A stretch of DNA of 64,000 bases from Sipunculus nudus (GCA_026874595.1 CM049306.1:81556142-81620141); one strand, 5' to 3'. Positions 35,901 through 46,820 are shown, counted from the stretch's first letter. Numbers and translations are program-made. The notes: generated from the letters alone by a model not told the origin.

Positions 35901-38900
35901 GTAAAGAAATGAAGATTCTAGGTCCAGTGGTTATGATTTGTGCCATGTTAACAGATGTTCATATCTTTAAAGGTCTCAAAAATAGAGAAAAAAATTAGTT
36001 AAAAATAAAAAAATAGAGGTGGCACACCCAGGCTGTGGAAACTCATGAAACACTCCATGATCAATATCCATGCACACAATTATGGTGATCTCTGCATTAG
36101 TTGTTCAGATACTTCAGCTTCTGTATCAAATGTTCCAGTATTCTGAGCTGTACTTTGGAGTGCCACAGCTCACAGGATATGGGTAACAGAGACCTAATTT
36201 CAGGTTTCCATGGAGACTTTTCATACCGTATTTATTCTAATTTGGCGACCACTTAAAAAAAATTAATTTTCTCAGAGGTCGAGACAATAGAGGATATTTG
36301 AAAATTATCTTCCTGCAGAATTTGCGGTGGTCGAGATTTAAGAGGCACGCGGTTTAATAACCTTCCCTAGAGCCTCAGAGCCGCTCTGACACTCGAACAG
36401 TCATATGAATTGAGTGATAATTTGGTCGTTTATAAGTTTGTTTTGTTAGCTAAACAGTATTTCCCACAAACGGGCTTCCAACCGTCACATGAATTACACA
36501 GTGTCCGCAAATGATTAATAAAACTAAGCTCAATCACTTAACAAAATGATCACTACTTCGCGATAGGTACGATGACATAGAAGGCAACTCATGCAACTAC
36601 CAGTTGTTTCAAGTTAACCCACCAGGCGGCGATATAAAGGGACAAGCAGCTGCACCAAGTTGGAAGAAGACTATAAACTAGATGTGTCGGAACGACACGA
36701 ATGCCCCCCCCCCTTGGGCAAATTAGAAACATTTGTAAAATTTGGAAAATTTTTTTAAGTTCAGGAAGTGTCGTATGGTCAAAAGTAGGTCAACAAGGGC
36801 AAAATGCAAACTCGATCTGTAACGGGTCATTATCAAGCAACACACCAAAAATCATGCCAGTATATGCAGGCATTGTGAAAAAAGTCCATACATGTGCATT
36901 TTCCATAAAAATTTCTGTCTTTCATGAAATTTTCTATGTTTAGGAGCCGTAAAACAATCAAAAGTAGGTCAACCGGGACGAAACGCGAACTCGATCTGTA
37001 ACTGTCATTATCTGCCCACACATGAAAAATCAGGGTGGTATCTGCAGGCATTGAGGAAAAAAGTCAGTACATATGCATTTGTTATAAAAATTTCTATTTT
37101 TCATGAAACTTTCTATGTTCAGGAGCAGTGAAATTGTCAAAAGTACGTCAACTGGGACAAAACAAGAACTCGATCTGTAACTGGTCATTATCTGCCTACA
37201 CACCAAAAATCAGCCCCGTATCTGCAGGCACTGCGAAAAAAAGTATATACATGTGCACTTTTTTATGAAATTTTCTATGTTAGAGCACCGTCAAATGGTC
37301 AAAAGTAAGTCAACTGGGACAAAACGTGAACTCGATCTGTAACTGGTCATTATCTGCCCACACACCAAAATTCAGGCCAATATCTGCAGGTATTGCGAAG
37401 AAAAGTCTGTACAAGTGTATTTGTCATGAAAATTTATATTTTACATGAAATTTGCTATGTTTAGGAGCCGTAAAACAATCAAAAGTAGGTCAACTGGGAC
37501 GAAACATGAACTCGATCTGTAACTGGTCAATATCTGCCCACACAACAAAAATCAGGCCAATATCTGCAGGCATTGTGAAAAAAAGTCTGTACATGTGCAC
37601 TTTTCATGAAAATTTATATTTTACATGAAATTTTCTATGTTCAGGAGCCGTAAAACGGTCAAAATTAGGTCAACCAGGACGAAACGCAAATCCCATCTGT
37701 AACTGGTCTATATCTGCCCACACACCAAAAATCAGGCCAATATCTGCAGGCATTGCGAAAAAAAGTCCCTACATGTGTTTTTGTCATGAAATTTCATATT
37801 TTTCATGAAATTTTCTATGTTCAGGAGCCGTAAAACTGTCAAAAGTAGGTCAACCAGGACGAAACGCGAACTCAATCTGTATCTGGTCTATATCTGCTCA
37901 CACAACAAAAATCAGGCCAATATCTGCAGGCACTGCGAAAAAAAGTCTGTACATGTGTATCTGTCATGAAATTTCATATTTTTCATAAAATTTTCTATGT
38001 TCAGGAGCCGTAAAATGGTCAAAATTAGGTCAACCGGGACAAAACGCAAACTCGATCTGTAACTGGTCTATATCTGCTCACACACCAAAAATCAGGCCAA
38101 TATCTGCAGGCATTGCGAAAAAAAGTCCGTACATGTGTATCTGTCATGAATATTTCTATTTTTCATGAAATTTTCTAAGTTAAGGAGGCGTAAAACGTTC
38201 AAAAGAAGGTCAACCGGGACGAAACGCAAACTCGATCTGTAACTGGTCATTATGTGCCCACACACAAAAAATTGGGCCAATATCTGCAGGCATTGCGAAA
38301 AAAAGTCTGTACATGTGTATTTGTCATGAAAATTTCTATTTTTCATGAAATTTTCTAAGTTTAGGAGCCGTAAAACGGTCAAAAGTAGGTCAACCGGGAC
38401 GAAACGCGAACTTGATCTGTAACTGGTCTATATCTGCCCACACTAAAAATCAGGCCAATATCTGCAGGCATTGCAAAAAAAATCCATACAACTGTTTGAT
38501 TTCGGAAGGACAGAAGGACGGACATGGGTAAAACTATATGCCCCGGGGGCATAAAAATAACTGCCAATTATCAGATAAATTTTATTTGCATAATACGTAA
38601 TAAATACAGGAAAGTAAAGGCACGTTAAAATATGTACGACCAGAAATGATCCTAGCTGGCGTGCCCTCGATTGGGCCCTGTTTTGTATACGCGGTCACCC
38701 ATCCAAAAACCAACCGGGGTCATTTAAACTTAACTAAGATGACCGGTCCAACTGTGTCACAGTTGTTCCACCACGCGTGCTTCCCCGTACTTGGTAAATA
38801 TTATTGCTAATTATCCCACGTGAATTGCAAACGCGACACGTGCGTACCATGAATGGTACACGAGTTTGCTTCGTCACGGACACCCATTTGGAACTTGAAC

Positions 38901-41900
38901 GCTTTATCATGTTTATATATTATAATCAACGCATCTTTGTATCTTCAAAAATTTTATTGCAAACAAGTTTGATGTGGATGCTCAGTGTAATAATAATCTA
39001 GTCAGATACAAATTGCGGTCCCCCATGAGAGACGGAGGCATTACACCTTAACATCGTCGACAGAAAACATCGTCGCCAGTCGCGAAATTAGAGTCATTTT
39101 AGAAATTATGCTTTCAAAATATTTTTTGGGGTCGAGAAATAAGAGGGATCACCAAATTGGAATAAATACGGTAGGTCTCCCCTAGTGTCTAGAATGGAGA
39201 TTATAGGTCCAATTTGAACCCTGTTGACAGATAACTACATCCTTAAAGGTCTCAAAAATAGAGAAAAAAAACTGTAAAAATTTGAAAAATAAAGGTGGTG
39301 CAACCAGTCTGCAGAAACTGATGAAACATCTCATAATCAATATGTATGCCAAAAAATCATGACCATCAGTGATATGGGTAACAGAGACCTAATTTCTGGT
39401 TTCCATGGAGACTTTTCATATGTCTCTCAGAATGTCAAAAAAGAAGATTCTAGGTCCAGTCTTTACGATTTGTGCCCTGTTAACAGATGTTCAGATTTTT
39501 AAAGGTCTCAAAAATTAAGAAAACAATTCGTAAAAAATAAAAAGATTCTACGTCCAGTCTTTATGATTTGTGCCCTGTTAACAAATGTCCACATTTTTAA
39601 AGGTCTCAAAAATAGAGAAAAATATTAGTTAAAAATAAAAAAAATAGAGGTGGCACACCCAGGCTGCGGAAACTCATGAAACACTCCATGATCAAAATCC
39701 ATGCACACAATTATGGTGATCTCTGCATTAGTTGTTCAGATACCTCAGCTTTTGTATCAAATTTTCTATTATTCTGAGCTGCACTTTGGAGTGCCACAGC
39801 TCAAAGGATATGGGTAACAGAAACCTAATTTCAGGTTTCCATGGAGACTTTTTATGGTTCACCCTGTGTGTCAAGGATGAAGATTCTAGGTCCAGTCGTT
39901 ACAATTTGAACCCTGTTGAAAGATAACTACATCCTCAAAGGTCTCAAAAATAGAAACATCTTATGATCAATATGTATGCCAAAAATCATGACCATCAGTG
40001 ATGTAGTTAATGAGATATTGAAGTTTTTGTATGAAATTTTTCACTATTCTGGGGGGTACTTTGGGGCCCCATAGCTCGAAGAATATGGGTAACAGAGACC
40101 TAAATTCTGGTTTCCAAGGAGACTTTACATAGGTCTCTCAGAATGTCAAGAATGAAGATTCTAGGTCCATTATTTATGATTTGTGCCCTGTTAACAGATG
40201 TCCATATTTTTAAAGGTCTCAAAAATAGAAAAAAAAATTCGTAAAAAATAAAAAAATACAGGTGGCGCCACCAGTCTGCAGAAACTAATGAAACATCTCA
40301 TGATCAATATGTATGCCAAAAATCATGACCATCTGTGATGTAGTTAATGAGATATTGAAGTTTTTGTATGAAATTTTTGACTATTCTGGGGGGTATTTTG
40401 GGGCCCCATAGCTCGAAGAATATGGGTAACAGAGACCTAAATTCTGGTTTCCAAGGAGACTTTACATAGGTCTCTCAGAATGTCAAGAATGAAGATTCTA
40501 GGTCCAGTATTTATGATTTGTGCCCTGTTAACAGATGCCCCATAGCTCGAAGGATATGGGTAACAGAGACCTAATTCCAGGTTTCCAAGGAGATTTTTCA
40601 TGGACCTCTCAGGATGTAAAGTAAGAAGATTCCAGGTCCAGTGGTTACGATTTGTGCCTTGTTAATGGACAGATGGCCGGATGGCCGGACGGCCGACGGA
40701 CAAAGAGTGATTGCTATAGCTCAGATGACTTACAGTCAGCTGAGCTAAAAAACTTCTAATGCATGCTGTTTTTTTTTTACATTATTGGTTCTGTTTCAAG
40801 AGCTGATAGACAAAGATGCCACCCAAGCCAAGTGCCAAAGGACCCTTTTTTGATATTTTGTTATTGTTTGCACAAGCTTTTCACGTTGATATTTAAATAT
40901 TCTGTCAGTAGTTAACATATATAATTCTCTATAGGGAATTCCTAAGTCTGAACTTTTAACTTTTCCCTTTTTCTTAGTACTCAAGTTGGACTTGGCCTGA
41001 CTTCCGACTCCAAGTATAAGTGCAACCTCAGGACCTTCGAGTCAAAGTCCCTGAAATGGTGGACTCAAGTTCAAGTCCGGGCTCAAGTCCTTCATGACTG
41101 TATTATCTAATCTGGAATAATCTGTAAATTCTAGTGCAAGAATGTGTTGTTTTACTAAACATGAATTTTATTTACATGTTATTCCTAATAAACTATGATT
41201 AAACCATAGGCTCATTTCAGCACATATGCTGGTATAATGCCTCAATTTCAAGGTTCTGTTCAAACTACACCAGAAAATGATGATTCCACTGAACACAGGC
41301 TTTTTGTTTGGTCTATATCCTCATATTTATAACATGTAGGGGCCAGACAAAATAATCCACAAGCATTCAGCAAGGACATCTGGTGGCAGAGCAGATGAAC
41401 CAGAAATTTGCAAAGGGCCATTTGCAACTAGTGACCTCTCAACTTCTGCATATGTGCAACCAACCACCTCAGGTAGCATGTTCTTCAAGTTTGTCAACAC
41501 TGTCGTATCAGGCATGGATCCAGGATTTTTTGCAGAGAAGGGTCAATGGCCTACATGCATAAGATTTGTCTTAAAAAAGGCTGTTGGTTAAGAGCAGGGG
41601 GTTTCCGGACCCGCAAAACACCCCCCCCCCCCAATCCACGCCTTTGTATGTACCATGTTTACTAACAGCTAATTGATGAACAAACTCTTCCATCTATCAC
41701 ACAGAGGTGTTATAAAGAACTTTTTAAAGGTACGGTTCTCAGGCACTGCCAGCATCAATTTTAAACTCCCGCATCAAAAATTTTTATTTTGATTTTCAAT
41801 AAAAACTTTCCAATTTTGAGCTGCTGCCGCCCCAACATTTCTTTCAAGAAGATAAAACCATACAATTTCCTTTGTTTTGTAGTGCTTTTACTTATTTAGC

Positions 41901-44180
41901 AAAATAAAACTGTTATTTTAATGCTTTTCCCTTATCATTTGACATTTTTATCAAAACATACCAAAAAATTTAAAATAAAAAAAGCACCCGCCCGCATTGA
42001 TTTCTGAAAAAAAGTGCCTGAGAACCATACCTTTTTTTATTTTGGCCTTACCTTTAGTTTATTTATGTGCACATAGTAAGCCAGAAACATGTACACTTTT
42101 AATCTATTTAACAGTGATAACCTAGCTGCGGACACCTATCCTGGGTGGACACACCATTATAACGAAAAAATTGCCCAGTCCTGTGACTGTCCGCAAAAGA
42201 GGGGTTTCGCTGTATTCAATTTTAACTTAAACAGTACAATCATCTACCATAATTTGCCACAGCTCACTGGTGAAACTCAACTTTTTTTTTTTCAAAAGAG
42301 AAAACAAGCCAATTTTCTTACCCTTTCACACCCATCTGTAATGTTATAAGTTCTACATAGGTTATTATCATCACACAGGTCCTGTGCAGAGTCCTTCACC
42401 TCGGCCGAGTCTGTGGCGTCGTTAAATATACTGCCACAGTAGCTGACCTTCTTTGCGCACAGTTTTCGGCCTGAAACACAACAGAAGTTTGAACAGCTAA
42501 AGAACTGCCCACCTGGTATGACTCTGTCATGTATGTTCAGGTATAAAATTTACTGAAACAGGTGTTTAAACAGTCAAGAAGTTTGAACAGCTAAAGAACT
42601 GCCCACCTGGTATGACTCTGTCATGTATGTTCAGGTATAAAATTTACTGAAACAGGTGTTTAAACAGTCAAGACCTCTAATGTATTCAGTCAAATTTTGG
42701 GTTAAGTATTTTGATGGGGTTTTTTTTCATTAAAAGCAATATCTTATGTTTTCAGGTTTACTTTAACTAACAGCAAACAAATACTCCTTTAATATACTAT
42801 GATTCTTCATTTAGGCTGAGGGCTTTGTTCTCTTGTATCTTATTCCGCTCCCATGACCCATTCCATCAACCAATAATGATAATATGGCAATTACAGGGTT
42901 TACAGAAAAAGGTATTAACATAGGCAAAGGATTTTTATACATGTACATAACAAATTTAACTGTTTTTATTTTACATGGACTGCACAAACAGTTATAATAA
43001 TTAATCAAATTACTCTCCATGGCTCGGAAGGTGGCACTGGGTAGCATCTAAGGGTTCGAAAAACCTGGAGAAAACCACTGGTCTTTGACAGGCAACTACA
43101 AGCCACTCACAAGGACACGCCCGTAATTGAACCTGGGTCGCAAGCGGAGAGAGAGAGCCAAACATTTTACCCCTCAACTGTCAAGGCCCTAAGATGAGTA
43201 AGACAAAAAATGAAGATAACCCACCTTTGCTCGAGGCACTTGAGCTCCTGACTCCAGAGTTACAGACGAGTTGTTTTGGTAGTAAATCATGTCCTCTCTC
43301 CCGAGTATTACAGTTGTCTTTAGTGCAACAGAAAATGTGGTACTCTGTCAATTTTACAGTCACCTGTAAAAGTAACCAAGAAATAATTTTAGTAAAAACT
43401 CTAGACTGAGGAACTTACATTTTTGAAGGCATTGCTTTCAACCATATCCCCCTGTCATCGTCAGTAGCCTGGCATGCTCGACCGGCTAACAAGAGTACAT
43501 CAATCAAGACCACAGGACAAAATGGAACTTTTCAAGAAATCAGGTGCCATATATGACATCCAATTTGGTGACTGTGGCAAGCACTACAAAAGTGAGGCAG
43601 CTCACCAGGAACATAAAAAACAAGAGATATCAGCCATTATGAACACAGCAGAAGTGTTGGACACCAGATTTTTTCAAGATCCAAAAGCAGATTCAGTTGA
43701 TATCAGGAGGAAAGTAAAGGGGCCCTTAACATCCAGGACGTGCCTCAAGTTACACCAATTTACAATCACAACTATGAGCTGTTGTCAAGCATGCTACACT
43801 TCTGATTATGATGGTAGGATACAGTATAAAAATACAGCTATAAAAATGTAGGTCCCTGTTTTGATTTTTTTAAATAACAACAGTCTCCAGGGGCAGGACC
43901 CAACGTACATTGTTTTAACCAAGAAATTTATCATTGAAACCAAATCACTTTTCTCTTGATTGCTTTTTCACTGGCTATAACTGCTACATTTTTTTTCTTA
44001 ACCAAGCATTTTTAACTTTATTCAAAATTGAGCACAATATTTGTGAACTTTTTTTTTAATACTTAATATGGATAGAATAGGTGTAAATTTATGATATACT
44101 TGGGCAATATGAGTACATCTCCAGAAAAAATGTCCAATGGACTAGGAGTTTGGTGCACATCTAACTATTTAAGTGCAATA

Positions 44181-44251
<71 letters not shown>

Positions 44252-46221
44252 AAGTTACTTTTTTCATAATGAACTATATACTAGCAGACAAAATTCAGCT
44301 GAATTGTAAGCCATGTTTACCTGCTGTAAGCTGTCTAATTTCTGTACACTATCACACATTCCCCCAGTATCACAGCCGAATGTCACTGAATCATCCCAGT
44401 ATTTTAAAGTGGTGGAATTGGTTGATTTGATGGACTTCATGATGACGCAGTAAGTGTGATGATTAGCCCCACTCTGTTCTATATTAGAAGCATTGTATGA
44501 GCTTGTGTTGTTGCTCGGGGCTGGGGTGGTCGTGACAGTGGGTGCTGCCGTCGTTGGGTTGACACATGAAACTGGAGTCAGCGATGATACCTGCTGAGAT
44601 GTGGCACTGCCTTTGTAGCACTGGAGTGCTATACAGGACACACTGAAAAGAAAATTTTAAGATCTCATTGATAGATCAAACACTAGATGACAACATCAGA
44701 CAAGGAGTCAGTACATTGTGGTTGGTTTTGTGATCTTACCATACAGTAAACTAAACAGATATATCCTTAATTGTATTAATTATTTAATATGATTGTAAAA
44801 ATCTTTACAATTTCATCTCAACCTCAGGGACAGCAAATCAGTGGAAACTCTTGTTCATTAATTATACATCTTTTCTTATTAATTCAAACTAAATAGTTTT
44901 TATTTAGCCACAGTGGTAAAAGAACAATACAACACTAACTGCTGGATAATACTGCAATAACACAGCAGTTCATATGATGAGAATCATTATTCGAGTAAGA
45001 GAGCAGTTAATTATTTTTAATTAAACTGCATATATGTTGTTATGTATACAGTTATCAATAGCCCAAATATTTAGTATTCATTCTTATCATTCATAGGAAT
45101 GGAGTCAAAATGTCACTCCTGTGATTTGTCCTGACCCTAGACAGAAATCTAAGACAAATTGATAGGGGGGATCTATGCAAATATGGGATATCGCTAATAC
45201 GGATACTCTCATGTGTGGAGGCAGTAAATGACAGCCTGCTTGAAATACTGCAGGCAAACAACTAGTGCCCCCTAGCCCATTCATTCAACACAGCTGTGTG
45301 GGCACTGGACATAATGTTTTAAACTAACGATCATCCTGAAATGTGTTATTTATCATATTTATTATGCTGTGTTAAAACATATATATTACATAAACATAAA
45401 AAGACATCAGAAATTGCTGCATTTGGCATGGTTTGCATTAGAATTTGATCTTGAATCAACTGCCTTGAAGGATGATGTATGGGAAATGTACACAGGGTCA
45501 TTGATAAACATAAAATTTTGCATGTTTCCTTGAATTTCTCACACATTCTGGTACGAAACAACTTGTATTTAATCGATGATCATATATTAATTAATTAGTC
45601 GATAGCATATGTAAGCTACTAAAGTGGGGTTTGTCAGTTTTGTCTGTGCTAATCAGTGTCCGGCTGAATCATGCTTGCCTGCACAAACTGGCTTCCTGCT
45701 GTGCCAGCAAGTCGTTTTACTCCTCCATTTTCACAAGAAGCTGCATTAGCGATATCCTGTATTACCTACCCACACTCAGGCTGTTCATTTAAATTTCATT
45801 GACTAATAAAACTTATTTGTCATTATTTGCAATGCATCTCTTATATATATTATAAACATCAATGAAATCATAAACAACATATACTATTCATTGGTATTTT
45901 AAGATGTATACATATAATAATGTATGTGTGTATGTGATCAATGCGTTTTAATATTGAAACAGGAAGATGTTACTCTTTGCATCATTTGTGAACATGAACA
46001 TGTTTAGAGAATGAAAACACACCATAACAGATGGTTATTACTTGAACACTCTGTGATTGTGAGAATTAGCATGTACAGTCTGTCCTACTGTCACTATTGT
46101 CAGTACTGACATTGTGACACTGTGACAGTGACAAGTATCTCTGTAAGACTACTCACTCAATAACAACCACCAAGAAGTATATCTGGAAAAGAATGGATGA
46201 CGAAGTGAGTGATGACAACAT
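32990..46221 (-). CDS. type I membrane protein with two Ly6/uPAR (three-finger) domains
   Basis: Five coding exons: 46221-46157, 44642-44321, 43363-43225, 42470-42322, 33328-32990 (TAA); phases agree, 337 residues. Residues 1-24 are a signal peptide (ILFQIYFLVVVIDVSC). LU domain 1 (about 26-148) has C30, C48, C87, C112, C118 and the closing FCCTKDNCN; a Thr/Pro/Asn-rich linker (51-82) with N-glycosylation sites is inserted in one finger. LU domain 2 (about 161-245) has C163, C180, C187, C208, C214, C223 and a closing CCCNSSQCN. A basic stalk, one TM helix (about 280-299, TVIGAVSGVILVLLLAVVI) and a 38-residue cytoplasmic tail with acidic DDADD follow. Most Ly6 proteins are GPI-anchored or secreted, so a TM anchor is notable. 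The ligand is unknown. Intron 4 is 9 kb, mostly nested transposons. I do not recognise an orthologue with a settled name. Confidence 0.88.
33540..33695. repeat. GAGTCCAAGT-rich repeat, left part
   Basis: Repeated words GAGTCCAAGT and CAAGTCCAAG. A related stretch (CTCAAGTTCAAGTCC) lies at 40975-41090, on the other side of the 7-kb family-1 insertion. The two may be halves of one older repeat split by it. A weaker relative sits at 12120-12260. Confidence 0.45.
33943..35337 (-). mobile_element. family-3 Helentron/HINE-like element, copy 1
   Basis: On the minus strand the 5' end reads TTTTTATGCCCCC. The 3' end has the partner GGGGGCATTCG, then the hairpin GTGTCG-TTC-CGACAC, then ATCTAG|TTT. It is inserted in an A/T run of a family-1 unit, which resumes as TACAGGTGG-CCACCAGTCTGC. 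The interior is about seven to eight units of 180 bp. It is very similar to 36677-38558 over its low-coordinate half. Confidence 0.75.
34040..35320. repeat. 180-bp tandem array, about 8 units
   Basis: The phrase TCAAAAGTAGGTCAAC recurs near 34045, 34219, 34403, 34567, 34745, 34918, 35098 and 35278; the last three spacings are 180. Each unit also has CTCGATCTGTAACTGGTC, ATCAGGCCAATATCTGCAGG and TTTCATGAAATTTTCTA. Being a multiple of three, the unit keeps spurious frames open. Confidence 0.9.
36677..38558 (-). mobile_element. family-3 Helentron/HINE-like element, copy 2
   Basis: Inside the TA-flanked element. On the minus strand the 5' end is TATTTTTATGCCCCCGGGG (38558 downwards) and the 3' end GTGTCG-TTC-CGACAC, then ATCTAG|TTTATAG. 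The ATGCCCCC/GGGGGCAT pair forms the asymmetric inverted repeat. This copy keeps the 5' unique part (about 38486-38558), which copy 1 has lost. The interior is ten 180-bp units. Confidence 0.78.
36770..38480. repeat. 180-bp tandem array, about 10 units
   Basis: Same unit as at 34040-35320. From 37479 to 38379 the marker phrase recurs every 180 bp almost exactly (37479, 37660, 37840, 38020, 38200, 38379), so the array is very regular. Confidence 0.92.
39180..40680. repeat. about 340-bp tandem units of family 1, minus orientation
   Basis: Repeats of TAGGTCCAGT, GTGCCCTGTTAACAGATG, AAAGGTCTCAAAAATAGAG and GGTGGCGCCACCAGTCTGC. Some units are internally deleted. They are the reverse complement of 46800-48540. 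Further units lie at 35335-36225. Confidence 0.85.
40751..41725. other. intron 4 sequence with a small WGGATCCAGG-ended element
   Basis: Around 41512-41643 a short segment begins GGCATGGATCCAGG and ends, on the minus strand, GGCGTGGATTGG, with a poly-C run beside the right end. It is a possible small TIR element related in its ends to the 3.0-kb element at 17836. The rest is intron DNA. Confidence 0.4.
41726..42034. mobile_element. 309-bp MITE, family AAAGGTAYGGTTCTC, copy 2
   Basis: The left end AAAGGTACGGTTCTCAGGCA and right end GTGCCTGAGAACCATACCTTT are inverted repeats. The interior aligns with 30186-30423 but has about 70 bp more in the middle. It lies in intron 4 of the Ly6-domain gene near exon 4. 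Confidence 0.85.
42483..42670. repeat. perfect 94-bp tandem duplication
   Basis: Units 42483-42576 and 42577-42670 look identical (AGAAGTTTGAACAGCTAAAG ... AAACAGTCA). It begins just before the exon 4 acceptor, in intron 3 of the Ly6-domain gene. Either a very recent duplication or an assembly artefact. Confidence 0.95.
43015..43195 (-). repeat. tRNA-derived SINE
   Basis: The minus strand has a tRNA-like head: TTGAGGGGTAAAATGTTTGGC (A-box region) and CCCAGGTTCAATTACGGG (B box close to GGTTCAANTCC), spaced as in tRNAs, followed by a TGGAGAAAACC-type tail. It lies about 30 nt past the donor of exon 3. Confidence 0.6.
43474..43851 (+). pseudogene. degraded retroelement endonuclease fragment (Penelope-like GIY-YIG type)
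   Basis: An open frame of 125 codons in intron 2 of the Ly6-domain gene, on the opposite strand. Residues about 20-40 read KKSGAIYDIQFGDCGKHY, the Y-x-I...C-x-x-C-x-x-x-Y start of the GIY-YIG-like endonuclease that follows reverse transcriptase in Penelope-like elements. The GET-R segment expected next is missing or scrambled. A later stretch (AEVLDTR...RRKVK) resembles the end of that domain, and the last part fits better in another frame, so it carries a frameshift. No reverse transcriptase is left. Homology is judged by eye. Confidence 0.45.
44181..44249. repeat. (TA)n microsatellite
   Basis: About 34 TA dinucleotides, 70 bp from the donor of exon 2 of the Ly6-domain gene. Confidence 0.97.
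44643..46156 (-). other. intron 1 of the Ly6-domain gene
   Basis: AT-rich intron between the signal-peptide exon and exon 2. I see no element that I can support. Confidence 0.5.
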
Positions 46222-46470
46222 CCTTCTGATATAAAGTGGTCACGAATCTGATCAAATCTACGTCCACACCGCCTTGGTCACCAGAACAAACTGTTGCAAG
46301 CTCTTTTTACGGTGAAGCAAACGGACCAACTCGGCGTCATCGCTCATCAATGGATGCTTGGTTTACTGGGAGTGTCAAGTGAATTCATTCCAATTTGCAA
46401 ATTCGCAGTCATAATATTTGCCTATTAATAAGGAAACTTCCTTGTTCTTTATTTATTGATTGGAGCATGG
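46222..46470 (-). promoter_or_regulatory. 5' UTR / promoter region of the Ly6-domain gene
   Basis: Only about 250 bp separates the start codon from a family-1 mobile element (46471-49901), so the 5' UTR and core promoter must be here, start within the element, or be spliced from further away. No TATA box is evident. Confidence 0.35.
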
Positions 46471-46820
46471 TTTTTAGCTCAGCTGACTGAAAGTCATCTG
46501 AGCTATAGCGATCACTCTTTGTCCGTCGTCCGTCTGTCCGTCTGTCTGTCTGTCCGTCTGTCCGTCCGTTAACCAGGCACAAATCGTAACCGCTGGACCT
46601 AGAACCTTGTAACTTGGGATTCTGAGAGGTCCATAAAAAATCTCCTTGGAAACCAGAAATTAGGTCTCTGTTACCCATATCCTTTGAGCTATGTGGCCCC
46701 AAAGTACCCCCCAGAAAAGTCAAAAATTCCATACAAAAACTTCAATATCTCATTAACTACTTGACTGATGGTCATGATTTTTGGCATACATATTGATCAT
46801 GAGATGTTACATCACTTCCT

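Larger units (their letters stand above)
36226..39171. mobile_element. TA-flanked TIR element interrupted by a family-3 element
   Basis: The left end is CCGTATTTATTCTAATTTGG and the right end on the minus strand CCGTATTTATTCCAATTTGG: about 25 bp with three mismatches. The flanks are TA (36224-36225) and TA (39172-39173). Removing the element rejoins the host unit as GACTTTTCA-TA-GGTCTC, exactly the phrase seen in other units, so a TA target duplication is well supported. Without the 1.9-kb nested insertion it is about 1.06 kb and encodes nothing recognisable: a non-autonomous element with Tc1/mariner-pogo-like target preference. Confidence 0.85.
33762..40750 (-). mobile_element. Helentron/HINE-like element, family 1, 7-kb composite copy
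   Basis: Fills most of intron 4 of the Ly6-domain gene. On the minus strand the 5' end is TTTTTTAGCTCAGCTGACT (40752 downwards). The 3' end has the partner AGTCAGCTGAGC (33784-33795 on +), then the hairpin GACCCATGGGTC (33767-33778), then ACTTG|TT. The body is an array of about 340-bp units plus three insertions: family-3 elements at 33943-35337 and 36677-38558, and a TIR element at 36226-39171 that itself holds the second. No transposase is seen. Confidence 0.8.

Noticed and set aside
34040-38480. Regularly spaced repeats that might suggest a CRISPR array
   Set aside because: The whole 180-bp unit repeats with no short repeat/unique spacer pattern, and the host is a eukaryote.
33943-38558. 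Several open frames of 60-125 codons with repeated peptides such as NFMKDRNF and CTDFFSQCL
   Set aside because: They arise because the tandem unit is 180 bp, a multiple of three, so any frame free of stops persists through the array. No protein signature.
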